Part shown: piece by piece, positions 43,042 to 52,006 of the stretch
Position numbering within the stretch: position 1 is the first letter of the stretch
Layout: each line of letters starts with the position of its first letter
DNA from: an uncultured Actinomycetes bacterium
GTDB lineage: Bacteria > Actinomycetota > Acidimicrobiia > Acidimicrobiales > RAAP-2
Direction of reading: 5' to 3'
DNA: 64,000 nucleotides
NCBI GenBank assembly: GCA_903825895.1
Contig: CAIKCI010000018.1
Span: 22,339 to 86,338 of the forward strand
The notes under the pieces: model-generated
Database searches by the model: none
The model's input: the letters and a program-made list of their open reading frames with translations, nothing else
Told to the model about the DNA's origin: nothing
Translations under genes and position numbers: made by a program

Positions 43042-44531
43042 GTCGTTCGCCGAGCTCGTAGCTGCCCGGCGATTATCAAGCCCGCCGAGAGAATGATAAT
43101 GGGCCAATCGCCGAGGTCGGTGTAGATCGTCTGACCTGCGTAGAGGTTCACGGTGCCCGAAAGAACTGCTGGTGTCGAGAGTGCACTGCGCTGGGTGATC
43201 TCTCCGCGATGATTCACAATTGCGCTGTAGCCCGTTGGTGATGCCTGGATGAGATCGCGCCCGCGTTCCATGGCTTGAAGTTGAGCGGCCGCGAGTTCTT
43301 GTGAGGGCATCTGGTCAGAGGGGTATGACGTGGTGTTCGTTGGCACAACGAGGAGTTGTGCCCCGTTGCGTACTTCGTCGGCGCTGCGGCTCGAGAAGAA
43401 TACTTCAAACGAGATCAAAATTCCCAGTCGTCCTGCGTGGGTGGCAACGACCTCATTGCTTGTTCCAACGACCGCATCGCGGGGAACCCCCGAGATATTT
43501 GCGAGGTGCGAGAGAAGACTGCGCGCGGGAACATATTCGCCAAAGGGGACGCGATGGACCTTCTCGACGGTGGCATCCAGCGATCCCCGAGGGTTGTAAA
43601 CAGCAGCAAAGTTATTGAACTGCGTGGATCCGACAGGGGTGGTGACGCCAACAACCAGGGTGGTTGCTTTCGCTCGGGCCCAGTGCATTAATACCCTGTT
43701 TTGCCATGATTGCCTTAAGGGCTCAGAGAGCCCGACGACGTCCTCGGGGAGCACCGTCAATGCAGTTCCGTGCGGGACGTGAGGGATCTGTGCCAATTGT
43801 GCGTGGGTAACACTGAGCGGATCGACTTGTTGTGCGGACGTTCCTCGCTGTCCACCTCCTTGCACGGCCGCAACGCTGCGTGTTCCCTGGCTCGGTCCTC
43901 CCGCTGGAGCGAACGCTCCCCAGAGCGCTCCGGCCACAACCGAACCGAGCAGCAGTGCGCTCAGGCCAAAGCGCAGACCAATATCGGTTCCCGAGGTATT
44001 ACGCGCCGCCAGAGCGGTGACCAGAATACGAATCCCCGCGCCACTCACCACGATGGCCATCATCAATCCAAAGGGACCGGCGAGACGAGCGACGTCAAAA
44101 AGTGGTCCATGAATTTGACCCAAGGGAAGGCCACCGATGGGCAGTCCTCCAAGGGGCCAGGACTCCCGCACGATTTCGGCCAGAACGAGTGCGCCAATGG
44201 CGCTCATCGTTCGACCACGATCTGGCGTCATGGCTGCTCCAGCAGCTGCGAAGAATGCAGCTTCGACCACCATCAGGAGAAGCGCGCCGTACCAGTTGAA
44301 ATGTTGTGCCCACCACAACGAGGGGACAAACAATCCCAGTCCGAAACAGAATGCGGTGAACGTTCGCTGGCCGATGGGGTGCTCTTCAAGGCTCAACAAC
44401 AGCACCGCAATCGCAAAGGGCCCAAGGGGCCAGAATCCAAAGGGGGGGAGTGAGCCGGAGGCGACGACACCTGCGAGTAAGCCCACTGCGGCACTTTGGA
44501 GTGCGGCAATGGGAAGCGGTGGTTGACGCAC
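43032..44531 (-). CDS. lnt: Apolipoprotein N-acyltransferase homologue with Ser for catalytic Cys
   Basis: A 499-residue protein with an N-terminal bundle of membrane helices (about 15-210) and a nitrilase-like domain (about 220-460). The family's Glu is Glu263 (VLPED) and the Lys is Lys324 (VEKVHRVPFGEYVP), but the nucleophile position in GILISFEVFF is Ser374 (TCG codon at 43410-43412) where active enzymes have Cys (ICYE or ICFE). Lnt N-acylates lipoproteins at the membrane outer face. GTG at 44531, 4 bases after the hemY stop and preceded by AAGG, is preferred over a frame reaching 44681 that would run through hemY. Activity is uncertain. Confidence 0.8.
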   Translation of the reverse strand: MRQPPLPIAALQSAAVGLLAGVVASGSLPPFGFWPLGPFAIAVLLLSLEEHPIGQRTFTAFCFGLGLFVPSLWWAQHFNWYGALLLMVVEAAFFAAAGAAMTPDRGRTMSAIGALVLAEIVRESWPLGGLPIGGLPLGQIHGPLFDVARLAGPFGLMMAIVVSGAGIRILVTALAARNTSGTDIGLRFGLSALLLGSVVAGALWGAFAPAGGPSQGTRSVAAVQGGGQRGTSAQQVDPLSVTHAQLAQIPHVPHGTALTVLPEDVVGLSEPLRQSWQNRVLMHWARAKATTLVVGVTTPVGSTQFNNFAAVYNPRGSLDATVEKVHRVPFGEYVPARSLLSHLANISGVPRDAVVGTSNEVVATHAGRLGILISFEVFFSSRSADEVRNGAQLLVVPTNTTSYPSDQMPSQELAAAQLQAMERGRDLIQASPTGYSAIVNHRGEITQRSALSTPAVLSGTVNLYAGQTIYTDLGDWPIIILSAGLIIAGQLRARRTTHS

Positions 44532-44535
44532 CGTG

Positions 44536-46002
44536 TTATCGACCTTGGGTAAGCAGGTGGCGAGCGTTGCTTCCTGCAGTACGTCCAGAGGCAATGCACG
44601 CAGGAACGCCGATGCCAGTATACGAATTACCGGCGACGAAGAGTCCGGGAGACCGCTGGGCCCCCTGCTCGATCGCGGCAACGCGCATGAGGTGATTGAC
44701 CTGATACTGGGGCAAGGAGGCTGGCCAACGAGTCACGCTGACGTTGAGTAAGTCTGGTGGAGTACCGGTCAAGAGCCGAAGTTCTTCACAAGCACGGGCC
44801 ACGAGTTCTTCGTCGCTCATGGTGAGGGTGCGTTCGTCGTCGCTTCGTCCCATGTGCACGCGAAACAAGAAGGTTCCTGGTTTTTTGAGATGCGGCCATT
44901 TCCGATCAAGAAAGGTCAACGCGGTCATGAGGAAACGTTCGCCAGCAAAGTCCCCATTCGGTAAGGGCGTCTCAGGCGGGACGAGCACGCCAGTCCCCGT
45001 CTCTGGAAATGCCAGAGTGCCTTCAGAAACTTCCATCGTGATGATGGCCACACTTGCTGTTTCGATTGTCGAAAGCAGCGCTGAAAGTTCTTGGTCGAGG
45101 TCGCGGAGGAGCGCAGCAGCTCGAGCAGCCGGGAGGGCCACGATCACAGCGTCTGCGCGAGTGGTCGTCTCGAGGGAGTTCACGCTCCAACACGGAGCCA
45201 CCTTTGGGTTGTAGCGAACATCAGTGATCGCAGTATCCAAAAGAAAGGTCACTCCTCGAGAAGCGAGAAGATCCTTGAGCGTTGTGGCCAAGGAAAAAAG
45301 TCCCGAGTAAAGGCTTTGGAAGGCTGGGGTTTCCTCGTCAGCGCCGTCTTGACCTGGCGTTGGCAACTGGGCTTTCAATGCCGCCATCAAGCTGCCGCGT
45401 TCTTGAGCTGCCGCAAGGAGCGGCGGATAAACCGCAGCAGCACTCATCTCGCTCACCCGTCCGGCGTTGATACCGCCGAGCATGGGATCGACCAAGGTGG
45501 CAACAACTTCTTTGCCAAGTTTTGTACCAACCAGATTCCCAATTGCTCGGTCCTGGAGCGCTCCGCGTGACGATGGCACTGGAGCAAAACGGTCTCTCAG
45601 TACGCGCAAGAATCCACGTCGACTTAAAATCTTCGATGCTTGCAGTGCAGCGGTGTCCGTTGGGATCCCCATGATCAGTCCGTCTGGCAAGGGCCTCAAA
45701 ACTCCTCGTGCATAGACAGCAGCACCTCGAGCGGCGATGGGGACAATGTCGCTGGCGATACCAAGTTCGCTGCAGAGTTGAAGGAACTCTGGTCGACGAG
45801 CGAGAACGCCATCAGGTCCTCCATCGAGTACTCGGCTGCCAAAGTCAAGGGGCTGAATATTCCCGCCGACTCGGTGCGCAGCGTCGATGACCGTGACACG
45901 CGGCGAGATCTCATTGGCGTTATTGGTCAACTCATAGGCCGCACAAAGTCCTGAAATCCCAGCACCGATGACGACGACCTCTGGGCGCTGCGCCGAGGCC
46001 AT
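44536..46002 (-). CDS. hemY: Copro/protoporphyrinogen III oxidase (HemY/CgoX type)
   Basis: A 488-residue FAD oxidase: N-terminal dinucleotide motif VVVIGAGISGLCAAYELT, then RVGGNIQPLDFGSRVLDGGPDG typical of PPOX, and a C-terminal FAD contact GLFVAGNSYTGIGVPACIASGR. In Actinomycetota this family acts on coproporphyrinogen III in the coproporphyrin-dependent branch. It lies between hemH and the Lnt-like gene. ATG at 46002 overlaps the hemH TGA; a GTG directly before it (46005) is an equal alternative. Confidence 0.93.
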   Translation of the reverse strand: MASAQRPEVVVIGAGISGLCAAYELTNNANEISPRVTVIDAAHRVGGNIQPLDFGSRVLDGGPDGVLARRPEFLQLCSELGIASDIVPIAARGAAVYARGVLRPLPDGLIMGIPTDTAALQASKILSRRGFLRVLRDRFAPVPSSRGALQDRAIGNLVGTKLGKEVVATLVDPMLGGINAGRVSEMSAAAVYPPLLAAAQERGSLMAALKAQLPTPGQDGADEETPAFQSLYSGLFSLATTLKDLLASRGVTFLLDTAITDVRYNPKVAPCWSVNSLETTTRADAVIVALPAARAAALLRDLDQELSALLSTIETASVAIITMEVSEGTLAFPETGTGVLVPPETPLPNGDFAGERFLMTALTFLDRKWPHLKKPGTFLFRVHMGRSDDERTLTMSDEELVARACEELRLLTGTPPDLLNVSVTRWPASLPQYQVNHLMRVAAIEQGAQRSPGLFVAGNSYTGIGVPACIASGRTAGSNARHLLTQGR

Positions 46003-46922
46003 CACGCGTTGGCGGCCTCGACGACACGTTGGGCCAGGAGGCGGAGGAAGTCAGGGTCATCATTGAGCGATGCTGTTCTTGTCAGTGCCACCCCAACAGT
46101 CTTTGCCAGTTGTTGTGCTTCGATGTCAATGTCGAAGAGCACCTCAAGGTGATCGGCGACAAATCCGACGGGGCAAATCACCAGCGCACGCACTGAGCGT
46201 TCGGGAAGCTCAGCAATGACTTCTAAAATATCGGGACCAATCCAGGGGTCTGGGGTACGACCGGCACTTTGCCAGGCGATTTCATAGTTGCTGAGGTGGG
46301 CCGCCTCGGCGATCTGCGCACCAGATTCAGCCAGTTGATCGGGGTAGGGATCACCAGCTTCAAGAATGCGTTGTGGCAGCGAGTGCGCGGTAAACAGCAC
46401 CAGTGGCGCCTCTTGAAGACCATCGGGGAGTTGGTCGATGGCACTGCGGACCCGTTCGGCCATCAGTTCCGCAAATCCTGGCATGTCATACCAATGTTCA
46501 ATACAAATGATGGTCCCTCGGTCTCCCATGGCCGCCTTGGCTCGGTCAAGGTACTCTTTGGAACCCATGGAAGCTGAGTGGGGCGTCAAGGTGACGGCGA
46601 CCACCGTCGTGATTCCATCGGCAACGAAGGACTCGATCGCCGCTTCAATACTTGGGTCGGTGTACTTCGATCCGAAGCGCACCTCATAGGCTCCGGGCCA
46701 GCGCTTGTCTAAGGCGCTGGCTAATCCAGTTACTTGAGCGGCCGTTCTTTCAGCGAGTGGTGAAATCCCGCCGATGGCGTCGTAGCGCCGAACCAGGTCG
46801 GCAAGTTGCTCTTCGGTCGGTGGGCGACCATGACGGATCTTCGTGTAATACGGCTCAACCTCTTCGCGGGATCCTGGCGTGCCGTAGGCCATGACGAGCA
46901 CGCCGATTGGGGTGGTGTTCAC
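46002..46922 (-). CDS. hemH: Ferrochelatase (coproporphyrin ferrochelatase type)
   Basis: A 306-residue chelatase with the catalytic His in LFTAHSLPQRI and typical blocks VLVMAYGTPGS at the N-terminus and VVAVTLTPHSASMGS and ICPVGFVADHLEVLFDID, the last with the conserved acidic metal-path residues. It inserts Fe2+ into coproporphyrin III (or protoporphyrin IX). No C-terminal cysteine cluster for a [2Fe-2S] centre is seen. GTG start in a 4-base overlap with hemE. Confidence 0.95.
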   Translation of the reverse strand: MNTTPIGVLVMAYGTPGSREEVEPYYTKIRHGRPPTEEQLADLVRRYDAIGGISPLAERTAAQVTGLASALDKRWPGAYEVRFGSKYTDPSIEAAIESFVADGITTVVAVTLTPHSASMGSKEYLDRAKAAMGDRGTIICIEHWYDMPGFAELMAERVRSAIDQLPDGLQEAPLVLFTAHSLPQRILEAGDPYPDQLAESGAQIAEAAHLSNYEIAWQSAGRTPDPWIGPDILEVIAELPERSVRALVICPVGFVADHLEVLFDIDIEAQQLAKTVGVALTRTASLNDDPDFLRLLAQRVVEAANA

Positions 46923-47971
46923 TGAGCCTCCTTGGCTAGGGTTCGTCCTTCATTGTGGACAAGATCAACAACGCGCTTGAGCATGTCCGGGTCGGTTTCG
47001 GGCAGGACTCCATGGCCCAAGTTGAAGATATGGCCAGGGGCCTTAGCTCCGCGCCGCAGTATGTCACGCGTGGCATCTTCAAGGGCGTCCACGGGTGCAA
47101 AACAAAGGGCGGGGTCGAGATTCCCTTGCAACGGGTGGTTGCCAATGCGCTGGGTGGCTTCGTCGAGGGGAACGCGCCAGTCGACGCCGACGACGTCGGC
47201 GCCGGAGGTGGCCATTTGTCCTAAAAGTTCACCGGTTCCCACGCCAAAGAGAATGCGCGGGACCTTGAGATCGCTCACGCTTTCTAGAACATGTTTGGTT
47301 GCAGGCAAAGCGAAGCGAGCGTATTCATTCGGGCTGAGTGCACCGGCCCACGAGTCAAAAAGTTGGAGTGCTTGAGCGCCAGCGTTGATTTGTGCTCGGA
47401 GAAATGAAATCGAGAGGTCAGCGAGTACGGCAACGAGATCATCCCAAAGTTCGGGATCTTGATACATCAGCGCTTTTACTTTCGTAAAGGTCCGAGAGGG
47501 CCCACCTTCGACGAGATAACTGGCGACGGTAAATGGCGCTCCGGCAAACCCAATCAGCGTCGTGTCCTGCGCGTTGAGCTCAGCGGCTACGTGGCGAACT
47601 GTTTCGATGACGTAGGGGATGTCCTGGTCGACCTCAAGAGGGCGAAGACGTGTCAAGTCGCTTCGACTCGTAAAAGGGTGCTCTGCGACTGGGCCCCGAC
47701 CCGGGATCACGTCGATGCCGAAGCCAATAGCGGCAACCGGCACCACGATGTCGGAGAACAAAATAGCGGCGTCGACTCCGTAGCGCCGCACCGGTTGGAG
47801 CGTGACTTCGGCGGCGATCTCGGGGGTCTTGATGGCTTCGAGGATCGAGCCCTCTCCGCGCAGAGCTCGATATTCAGGGAGAGATCGGCCTGCTTGGCGC
47901 ATAAACCACACCGGCGTGTGGCGAGGCTCTTGGCCGCTGGCGGCCTCGAGAAAGGGGCTGAGGGAACTCAC
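46919..47971 (-). CDS. hemE: Uroporphyrinogen decarboxylase
   Basis: A 350-residue protein with HemE signatures: PVWFMRQAGRSLPEYRALR near the N-terminus, the substrate-binding ILFSDIVVPVAAIGF region, GFAGAPFTVASYLVEGG and the late FNLGHGVLPETDPDM. It removes four carboxyl groups to give coproporphyrinogen III. GTG at 47971 gives the family's length; TACGAT lies exactly 7 bases upstream, and the AGGAG in between is too close to serve as a normal binding site. First gene of hemE-hemH-hemY(-lnt). Confidence 0.95.
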   Translation of the reverse strand: MSSLSPFLEAASGQEPRHTPVWFMRQAGRSLPEYRALRGEGSILEAIKTPEIAAEVTLQPVRRYGVDAAILFSDIVVPVAAIGFGIDVIPGRGPVAEHPFTSRSDLTRLRPLEVDQDIPYVIETVRHVAAELNAQDTTLIGFAGAPFTVASYLVEGGPSRTFTKVKALMYQDPELWDDLVAVLADLSISFLRAQINAGAQALQLFDSWAGALSPNEYARFALPATKHVLESVSDLKVPRILFGVGTGELLGQMATSGADVVGVDWRVPLDEATQRIGNHPLQGNLDPALCFAPVDALEDATRDILRRGAKAPGHIFNLGHGVLPETDPDMLKRVVDLVHNEGRTLAKEAQ

Positions 47972-47978
47972 GGCTCCT

Positions 47979-47984
47979 ATCGTA
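47979..47984 (-). promoter_or_regulatory. Candidate -10 box of hemE operon
   Basis: TACGAT on the minus strand with 7 bases to the GTG of hemE. It faces the HelD promoter across a short gap. Confidence 0.5.
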
Positions 47985-48043
47985 GGGCCAGGCGGCCCTG
48001 GGATGGTTCGCAGATTGGAGTCGACGGCCCCGACTGGGAGCCC

Positions 48044-48049
48044 TAGACT
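48044..48049 (+). promoter_or_regulatory. Candidate -10 box of the HelD gene
   Basis: TAGACT followed by a leader of about 30-35 bases that holds GGAG 7 bases before the GTG. Unlike most units here this one would have a conventional leader. Confidence 0.4.
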
Positions 48050-48089
48050 GTTCTGTCTCCCGAGAGAAAGAAAGGACCTGGAGCTGTAC

Positions 48090-50390
48090 GTGAGCAACGA
48101 AGCCGATATCGCTGAAGAACAGGCCTTTTTAGACCGGTCCTACGGAGCGCTGGATGCCATGCGTGAAGAAGCCAAGGTGATGCTCGATGAAGTCATCGAT
48201 ACGGGAAAAGGTGGGACGTTTCAGTCGCGGACAGAGCGCGACATTGTGGTGCGCACCAGTCTCGCTCGACTTGAACACCTCGAAGTCGGGGACCAAGCGC
48301 TGAGTTTCGGTCGGATCGACGTAGCCCAAGAAGACGGAATGCCGCCAGAGACCTTTCATATCGGCCGCCTTGCTGTCTCGGATGAACACCACGAGCCCCT
48401 TATCGTTGACTGGCGAGCTCCTGTTGCTGAGCCTTTTTATCGGGCTACTGGCCTCGATCCCCAAGGCCTGGCTCGTCGGCGCCACTTGGCCGTTCACCAA
48501 CGCACCGTCACCGGAGTCGAAGACGAATGGTTTTCTCGTCCTGATGGGGCTCCTCATACCCAAGCATCACGCGGAGGAGATCCGTCCGGCGACCTTGTCG
48601 ACGGAATGAACCTTGGTGGCCCGGGCGCACTGCTTTCTGCGTTGGGCCAAGCGCGCACCGGAACCATGGGTGACATCGTCGGAACGATTCAGCGAGAGCA
48701 AGACGAAATTATTCGGGCGCCACTTTCAGGAATATTGATGGTGCAAGGTGGCCCCGGAACGGGAAAGACGGCCGTTGCCCTTCACAGGGCGGCCTACCTT
48801 CTCTACACCCATCGCTTTCCCTTAGAACGCCAAGGTGTGTTGGTCGTAGGGCCCAACCCATTGTTCTTGCGCTACATCGAACAGGTTTTGCCGTCACTCG
48901 GTGAGACCGGCGTCACGCTGTCAACCATTGCCGGTCTCGTTCCTGAGATTCGCGTTCACGCGCAAGACCCGGAAGCCATCGAACAGCTCAAGGGCGATCC
49001 GCGGATGGTCCGGGTGATGGCGCGTGCGGTCAAGACCCGTCAGCGACCCCTCAAGCAAGATATGGCGGTTCCCTTCGGAGCGATGACGCTGAAACTTTTG
49101 GCTCAAGACACTGAAGAAATTATTCGCCGTGCTCGACGACGACCCGGCCCACACAATCTGCGCCGACGTTTTGTAGAGCAAGAAGTCGTCGGGAAACTCG
49201 CCGATCAGTATCAAGGTCGTCGAGGCGCCGACGTCAGTGATGAGGAGTTCAACCTTGCTGAATTTTCTCAGCAAGTTCGTCGAACCCCAGAAGTGAAAGA
49301 GGCGCTTCAACGAATGTGGCCGCGGCTGCTCCCACAAGAGGTTCTGCACGACCTCTATGGCGCACCAGCCTTACTACGGGTAGCGGGTGAAGGAGTTCTG
49401 AGCGACAACGAGTCGTCCCAACTCTTTCGCGCCCGTTCAGAGGGGCTTGACGCAGTGCTGTGGACCGAGCAAGACGCTGCGTTGATTGACGAACTGCGTA
49501 CCATCCTGGGTCCCCGAAAGGGGCCAAAGATCCGCAAGAAGGCAACGGTGCGCGACGAACACTCGTGGCCGAAGGGTCTTGATGGGAATCACGATGAAGG
49601 GCGCGAGCGTGACGAGGATGAACTCCGCGCGTTCGGTCACATTGTGGTGGATGAGATTCAAGATCTTTCCCCGATGCAACTGCGGATGTTGGCTCGACGG
49701 TCACTTTCGGGTTCGATGACACTGGTCGGCGACATTGCACAAGCAACAGGACCGCTCGCCCCCAGGAACTGGGGCGACATCACGGCGCACCTATCACCAA
49801 AGAAAGAGCCACACCTTGTCGAGTTGACGGTGAGCTACCGAACACCTGCTGAAGTCATTGAACTCTCGAAAGAAGTTCTGGCGGCTGCGGAAGTTGGATT
49901 GGCCCCACCAACGCCCGTGCGCCGATCTGGTCACCGTCCGGTTATCGAAGATGTCGAGGCTAGTCAGTTGGTCCCAAGGATCGTCGAGATGAGTTTCCGC
50001 TTGCGAGACGAACTCGCTCCAGGTCATGTCGCTGTCTTGGCACCTCGGCGCCTCTTGAGTGCTTTGAACGATGCGTTTCGAGAGGCTGGGCTCCCTAACG
50101 TGGATCCCCGAAGTGCTCAAGGAATGGGCCTTGCAGCTTCCTTGGTGCTGCTGGCGGTCGATGAAGCAAACGGCCTCGAATTCGATGGGGTACTGGTTGT
50201 TGAACCCGCAGAGGTGGCCGCCCGGGGACTTGGAGGAAGCGAGGGGGATTGGACGCCAACACCTCGAGGCCTCAAGACCCTTTACGTCGCGATGACGCGC
50301 CCAACGAAAGCGCTCTGGATGCTTCAATCCGCAGGGTTTCCCGTCTCGCTCCCGGCCGGAATATTCTTTTCCTCAAGCGCGCAGGTCTAG
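48090..50390 (+). CDS. helD: HelD-type UvrD/Rep-family ATPase (RNA polymerase recycling factor)
   Basis: A 766-residue superfamily-1 motor. The N-terminal arm is a helical coiled coil (EEQAFLDRSYGALDAMREEAKVML), followed by a 1A domain with Walker A VQGGPGTGKTAVALHRAAYLLY near residue 220, a large insertion, Walker B IVVDEIQDLSPMQLRML, and the C-terminal motif LYVAMTRPTKALWML. Size and N-terminal arm fit the actinobacterial HelD class that removes stalled RNA polymerase from DNA. GTG at 48090 has GGAG upstream; the frame stays open further up but overlaps hemE antisense. Confidence 0.88.
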   Translation: MSNEADIAEEQAFLDRSYGALDAMREEAKVMLDEVIDTGKGGTFQSRTERDIVVRTSLARLEHLEVGDQALSFGRIDVAQEDGMPPETFHIGRLAVSDEHHEPLIVDWRAPVAEPFYRATGLDPQGLARRRHLAVHQRTVTGVEDEWFSRPDGAPHTQASRGGDPSGDLVDGMNLGGPGALLSALGQARTGTMGDIVGTIQREQDEIIRAPLSGILMVQGGPGTGKTAVALHRAAYLLYTHRFPLERQGVLVVGPNPLFLRYIEQVLPSLGETGVTLSTIAGLVPEIRVHAQDPEAIEQLKGDPRMVRVMARAVKTRQRPLKQDMAVPFGAMTLKLLAQDTEEIIRRARRRPGPHNLRRRFVEQEVVGKLADQYQGRRGADVSDEEFNLAEFSQQVRRTPEVKEALQRMWPRLLPQEVLHDLYGAPALLRVAGEGVLSDNESSQLFRARSEGLDAVLWTEQDAALIDELRTILGPRKGPKIRKKATVRDEHSWPKGLDGNHDEGRERDEDELRAFGHIVVDEIQDLSPMQLRMLARRSLSGSMTLVGDIAQATGPLAPRNWGDITAHLSPKKEPHLVELTVSYRTPAEVIELSKEVLAAAEVGLAPPTPVRRSGHRPVIEDVEASQLVPRIVEMSFRLRDELAPGHVAVLAPRRLLSALNDAFREAGLPNVDPRSAQGMGLAASLVLLAVDEANGLEFDGVLVVEPAEVAARGLGGSEGDWTPTPRGLKTLYVAMTRPTKALWMLQSAGFPVSLPAGIFFSSSAQV

Positions 50391-50403
50391 ATCCGTTTGC
50401 CGC

Positions 50404-50409
50404 TAATCT
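50404..50409 (+). promoter_or_regulatory. Candidate -10 box of the ctaE-qcrCAB operon
   Basis: TAATCT lies 35 bases before the ctaE GTG, just after the HelD stop. The leader contains AGGAAGG as ribosome binding site. Confidence 0.4.
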
Positions 50410-50444
50410 GGCGCTAACCGTTATTCGTGAACTAGGAAGGTTCC

Positions 50445-51038
50445 GTGACACAAACAGTCCAAACGCAGCCAACGCCTCGAGTGAGGACGGTCCACACTCG
50501 GCCTCCCATGTTGGCCGTGGGTATTTTGATTTGGCTCGGCTCGGAGTTGATGTTCTTTGCGGGCCTCTTCGCGGCCCTCTTCACGCTGCGCGCCCATTTG
50601 ACTCAGTGGCCTCCCGCAGGCACGGAATTGGACGTTTTGCAGGCAGGAATCTTCACTGCCATTTTGGTGTCGTCATCGGGGACGATGTGGATGGCCGTCT
50701 GGCACGAAGAACATCAAGAGCGGACGAAAGCGCGGAAGTGGATCATCTATTCGATGATTCTTGGAGCATTGTTTGTTGGGAACCAATGCTACGAATGGAT
50801 CAACCAGACAACTCGTTGGTCAACGAATGCTTATGGTTCGATCTTTTACATCACCACGGGTTTACACGGTCTTCACGTCTTCATCGGTCTTGTGGCAATG
50901 GCGCTGCTCCTCGGACGGTTACGAGGAAAAGCAGGGGATCCAGGAGAGCTCGCTGCCTTGCAAGGTGTGAGTTACTACTGGCACTTTGTTGACGTCGTCT
51001 GGGTCGGGCTCTATGCGTGTCTGTTTCTTCTCAAATGA
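50445..51038 (+). CDS. ctaE: Cytochrome c oxidase subunit III
   Basis: A 197-residue five-helix subunit III with the conserved GILIWLGSELMFFAGLFAALF, WHEEHQERTKARKWI loop and the terminal GVSYYWHFVDVVWVGLYACLF. It stabilises the aa3 core. Gene order ctaE-qcrC-qcrA-qcrB is the one found in Actinomycetota with a bc1-aa3 supercomplex. GTG start with AGGAAGG upstream; overlaps qcrC by 4 bases. Confidence 0.96.
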   Translation: MTQTVQTQPTPRVRTVHTRPPMLAVGILIWLGSELMFFAGLFAALFTLRAHLTQWPPAGTELDVLQAGIFTAILVSSSGTMWMAVWHEEHQERTKARKWIIYSMILGALFVGNQCYEWINQTTRWSTNAYGSIFYITTGLHGLHVFIGLVAMALLLGRLRGKAGDPGELAALQGVSYYWHFVDVVWVGLYACLFLLK

Positions 51039-52006
51039 TGACGCGGCCCTCACTTCTGCGACGTTTAGTTCTCCCGGGAATTGTCCTGGTTGTGACGATT
51101 CTTTCTGCATTGGTTGTCTTTGCAGGAGGATCCTCACCAAAGAGTTCTTCAGCTTCGTCGGTTTTGATCTCGTCAAACGTGGCAACGGCTAATCGTCAGC
51201 AACAAAACTATGTCGCTCCGCCGGCCGCGTATCAAACGGGTGCCCCGAACTCAGGCGCTGCGAACTCAAGCAAGAGGGTCTTCGTAAATGGCCATCTCGT
51301 GGCCTATGGAAATAAGTACATCAAATACGTTGCACCTCCTGCAGCACTCAAATCTTTTGGCGAAGCGCTCTATATGCAGAACTGCGCGAGTTGCCACGGA
51401 GTGGAAGCCAATGGTGTTGCTGCAAACGGCTCGCCTGACAACTACCCAAACCTTCGGGGTCTCGGAGCTGCAACCATTGACTTCTGGATCGAAACCGGCC
51501 GGATGCCCGCTGCGGATCCGACCTCGGTTCAAGCGCCGTCCCGTATTGCGAAACTCACGCATGGCCAAGCGATTGCCATTACCTCGTGGGTCAATTCACT
51601 TGCGCCGGCGACGCCCTTTATCCCCATCGTCAATACCAAGACGTCAAATGTTTCGAATGGCTTTAGTCTCTTCGCCTTGAACTGTGCGGCGTGCCACACG
51701 ATTACCGGTGGTGGCGATGAGTTGGCAAAAGGAACCTACGCCCCCACCCTTCGTTTGGTACAGCCCACTCAGATCGCCGAAGCAATCCGGACTGGGCCCG
51801 GCAATATGCCCCGCTTCACGGGAAATCTCTCAGACAAGCAAGTGCATGACATCGTGGGCTACGTCTCGAACTACGTCGAACACCCACGTAACGTCGGAGG
51901 CATTGGATTCGGTGGCCTGGGTCCAGTCGCTGAGGGTTTCATTACCTTGGGAGTTGCGGCTGTGTTCTTGTTACTCATAGCCTTCTGGATCGGAGAGCGC
52001 ACATGA
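51035..52006 (+). CDS. qcrC: Diheme cytochrome c of the bc1 complex (QcrC)
   Basis: A 323-residue protein with an N-terminal membrane segment, a Ser/Pro-rich linker, two c-type heme sites (NCASCHG and NCAACHT), each with a downstream Met ligand candidate (GRMPA; GNMPRF), and a C-terminal anchor helix (LGVAAVFLLLIAFWIG). The diheme form substitutes for a soluble cytochrome c and passes electrons straight to the oxidase. ATG at 51035 overlaps the ctaE stop; a second ATG follows at 51038. Confidence 0.95.
   Translation: MMTRPSLLRRLVLPGIVLVVTILSALVVFAGGSSPKSSSASSVLISSNVATANRQQQNYVAPPAAYQTGAPNSGAANSSKRVFVNGHLVAYGNKYIKYVAPPAALKSFGEALYMQNCASCHGVEANGVAANGSPDNYPNLRGLGAATIDFWIETGRMPAADPTSVQAPSRIAKLTHGQAIAITSWVNSLAPATPFIPIVNTKTSNVSNGFSLFALNCAACHTITGGGDELAKGTYAPTLRLVQPTQIAEAIRTGPGNMPRFTGNLSDKQVHDIVGYVSNYVEHPRNVGGIGFGGLGPVAEGFITLGVAAVFLLLIAFWIGERT

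Noticed and set aside
43770..44453. 227-residue plus-strand open frame
   Set aside because: Antisense to the Lnt-like gene; low-complexity composition and no start signal.
44532..44681. Extended N-terminus for the Lnt-like gene
   Set aside because: Would overlap the end of hemY by about 145 bases; the GTG just after the hemY stop gives normal family length.
47802..48089. Extended N-terminus for the HelD gene
   Set aside because: The extra 96 codons lie antisense to hemE and lack homology-like sequence; GTG at 48090 has a ribosome binding site.
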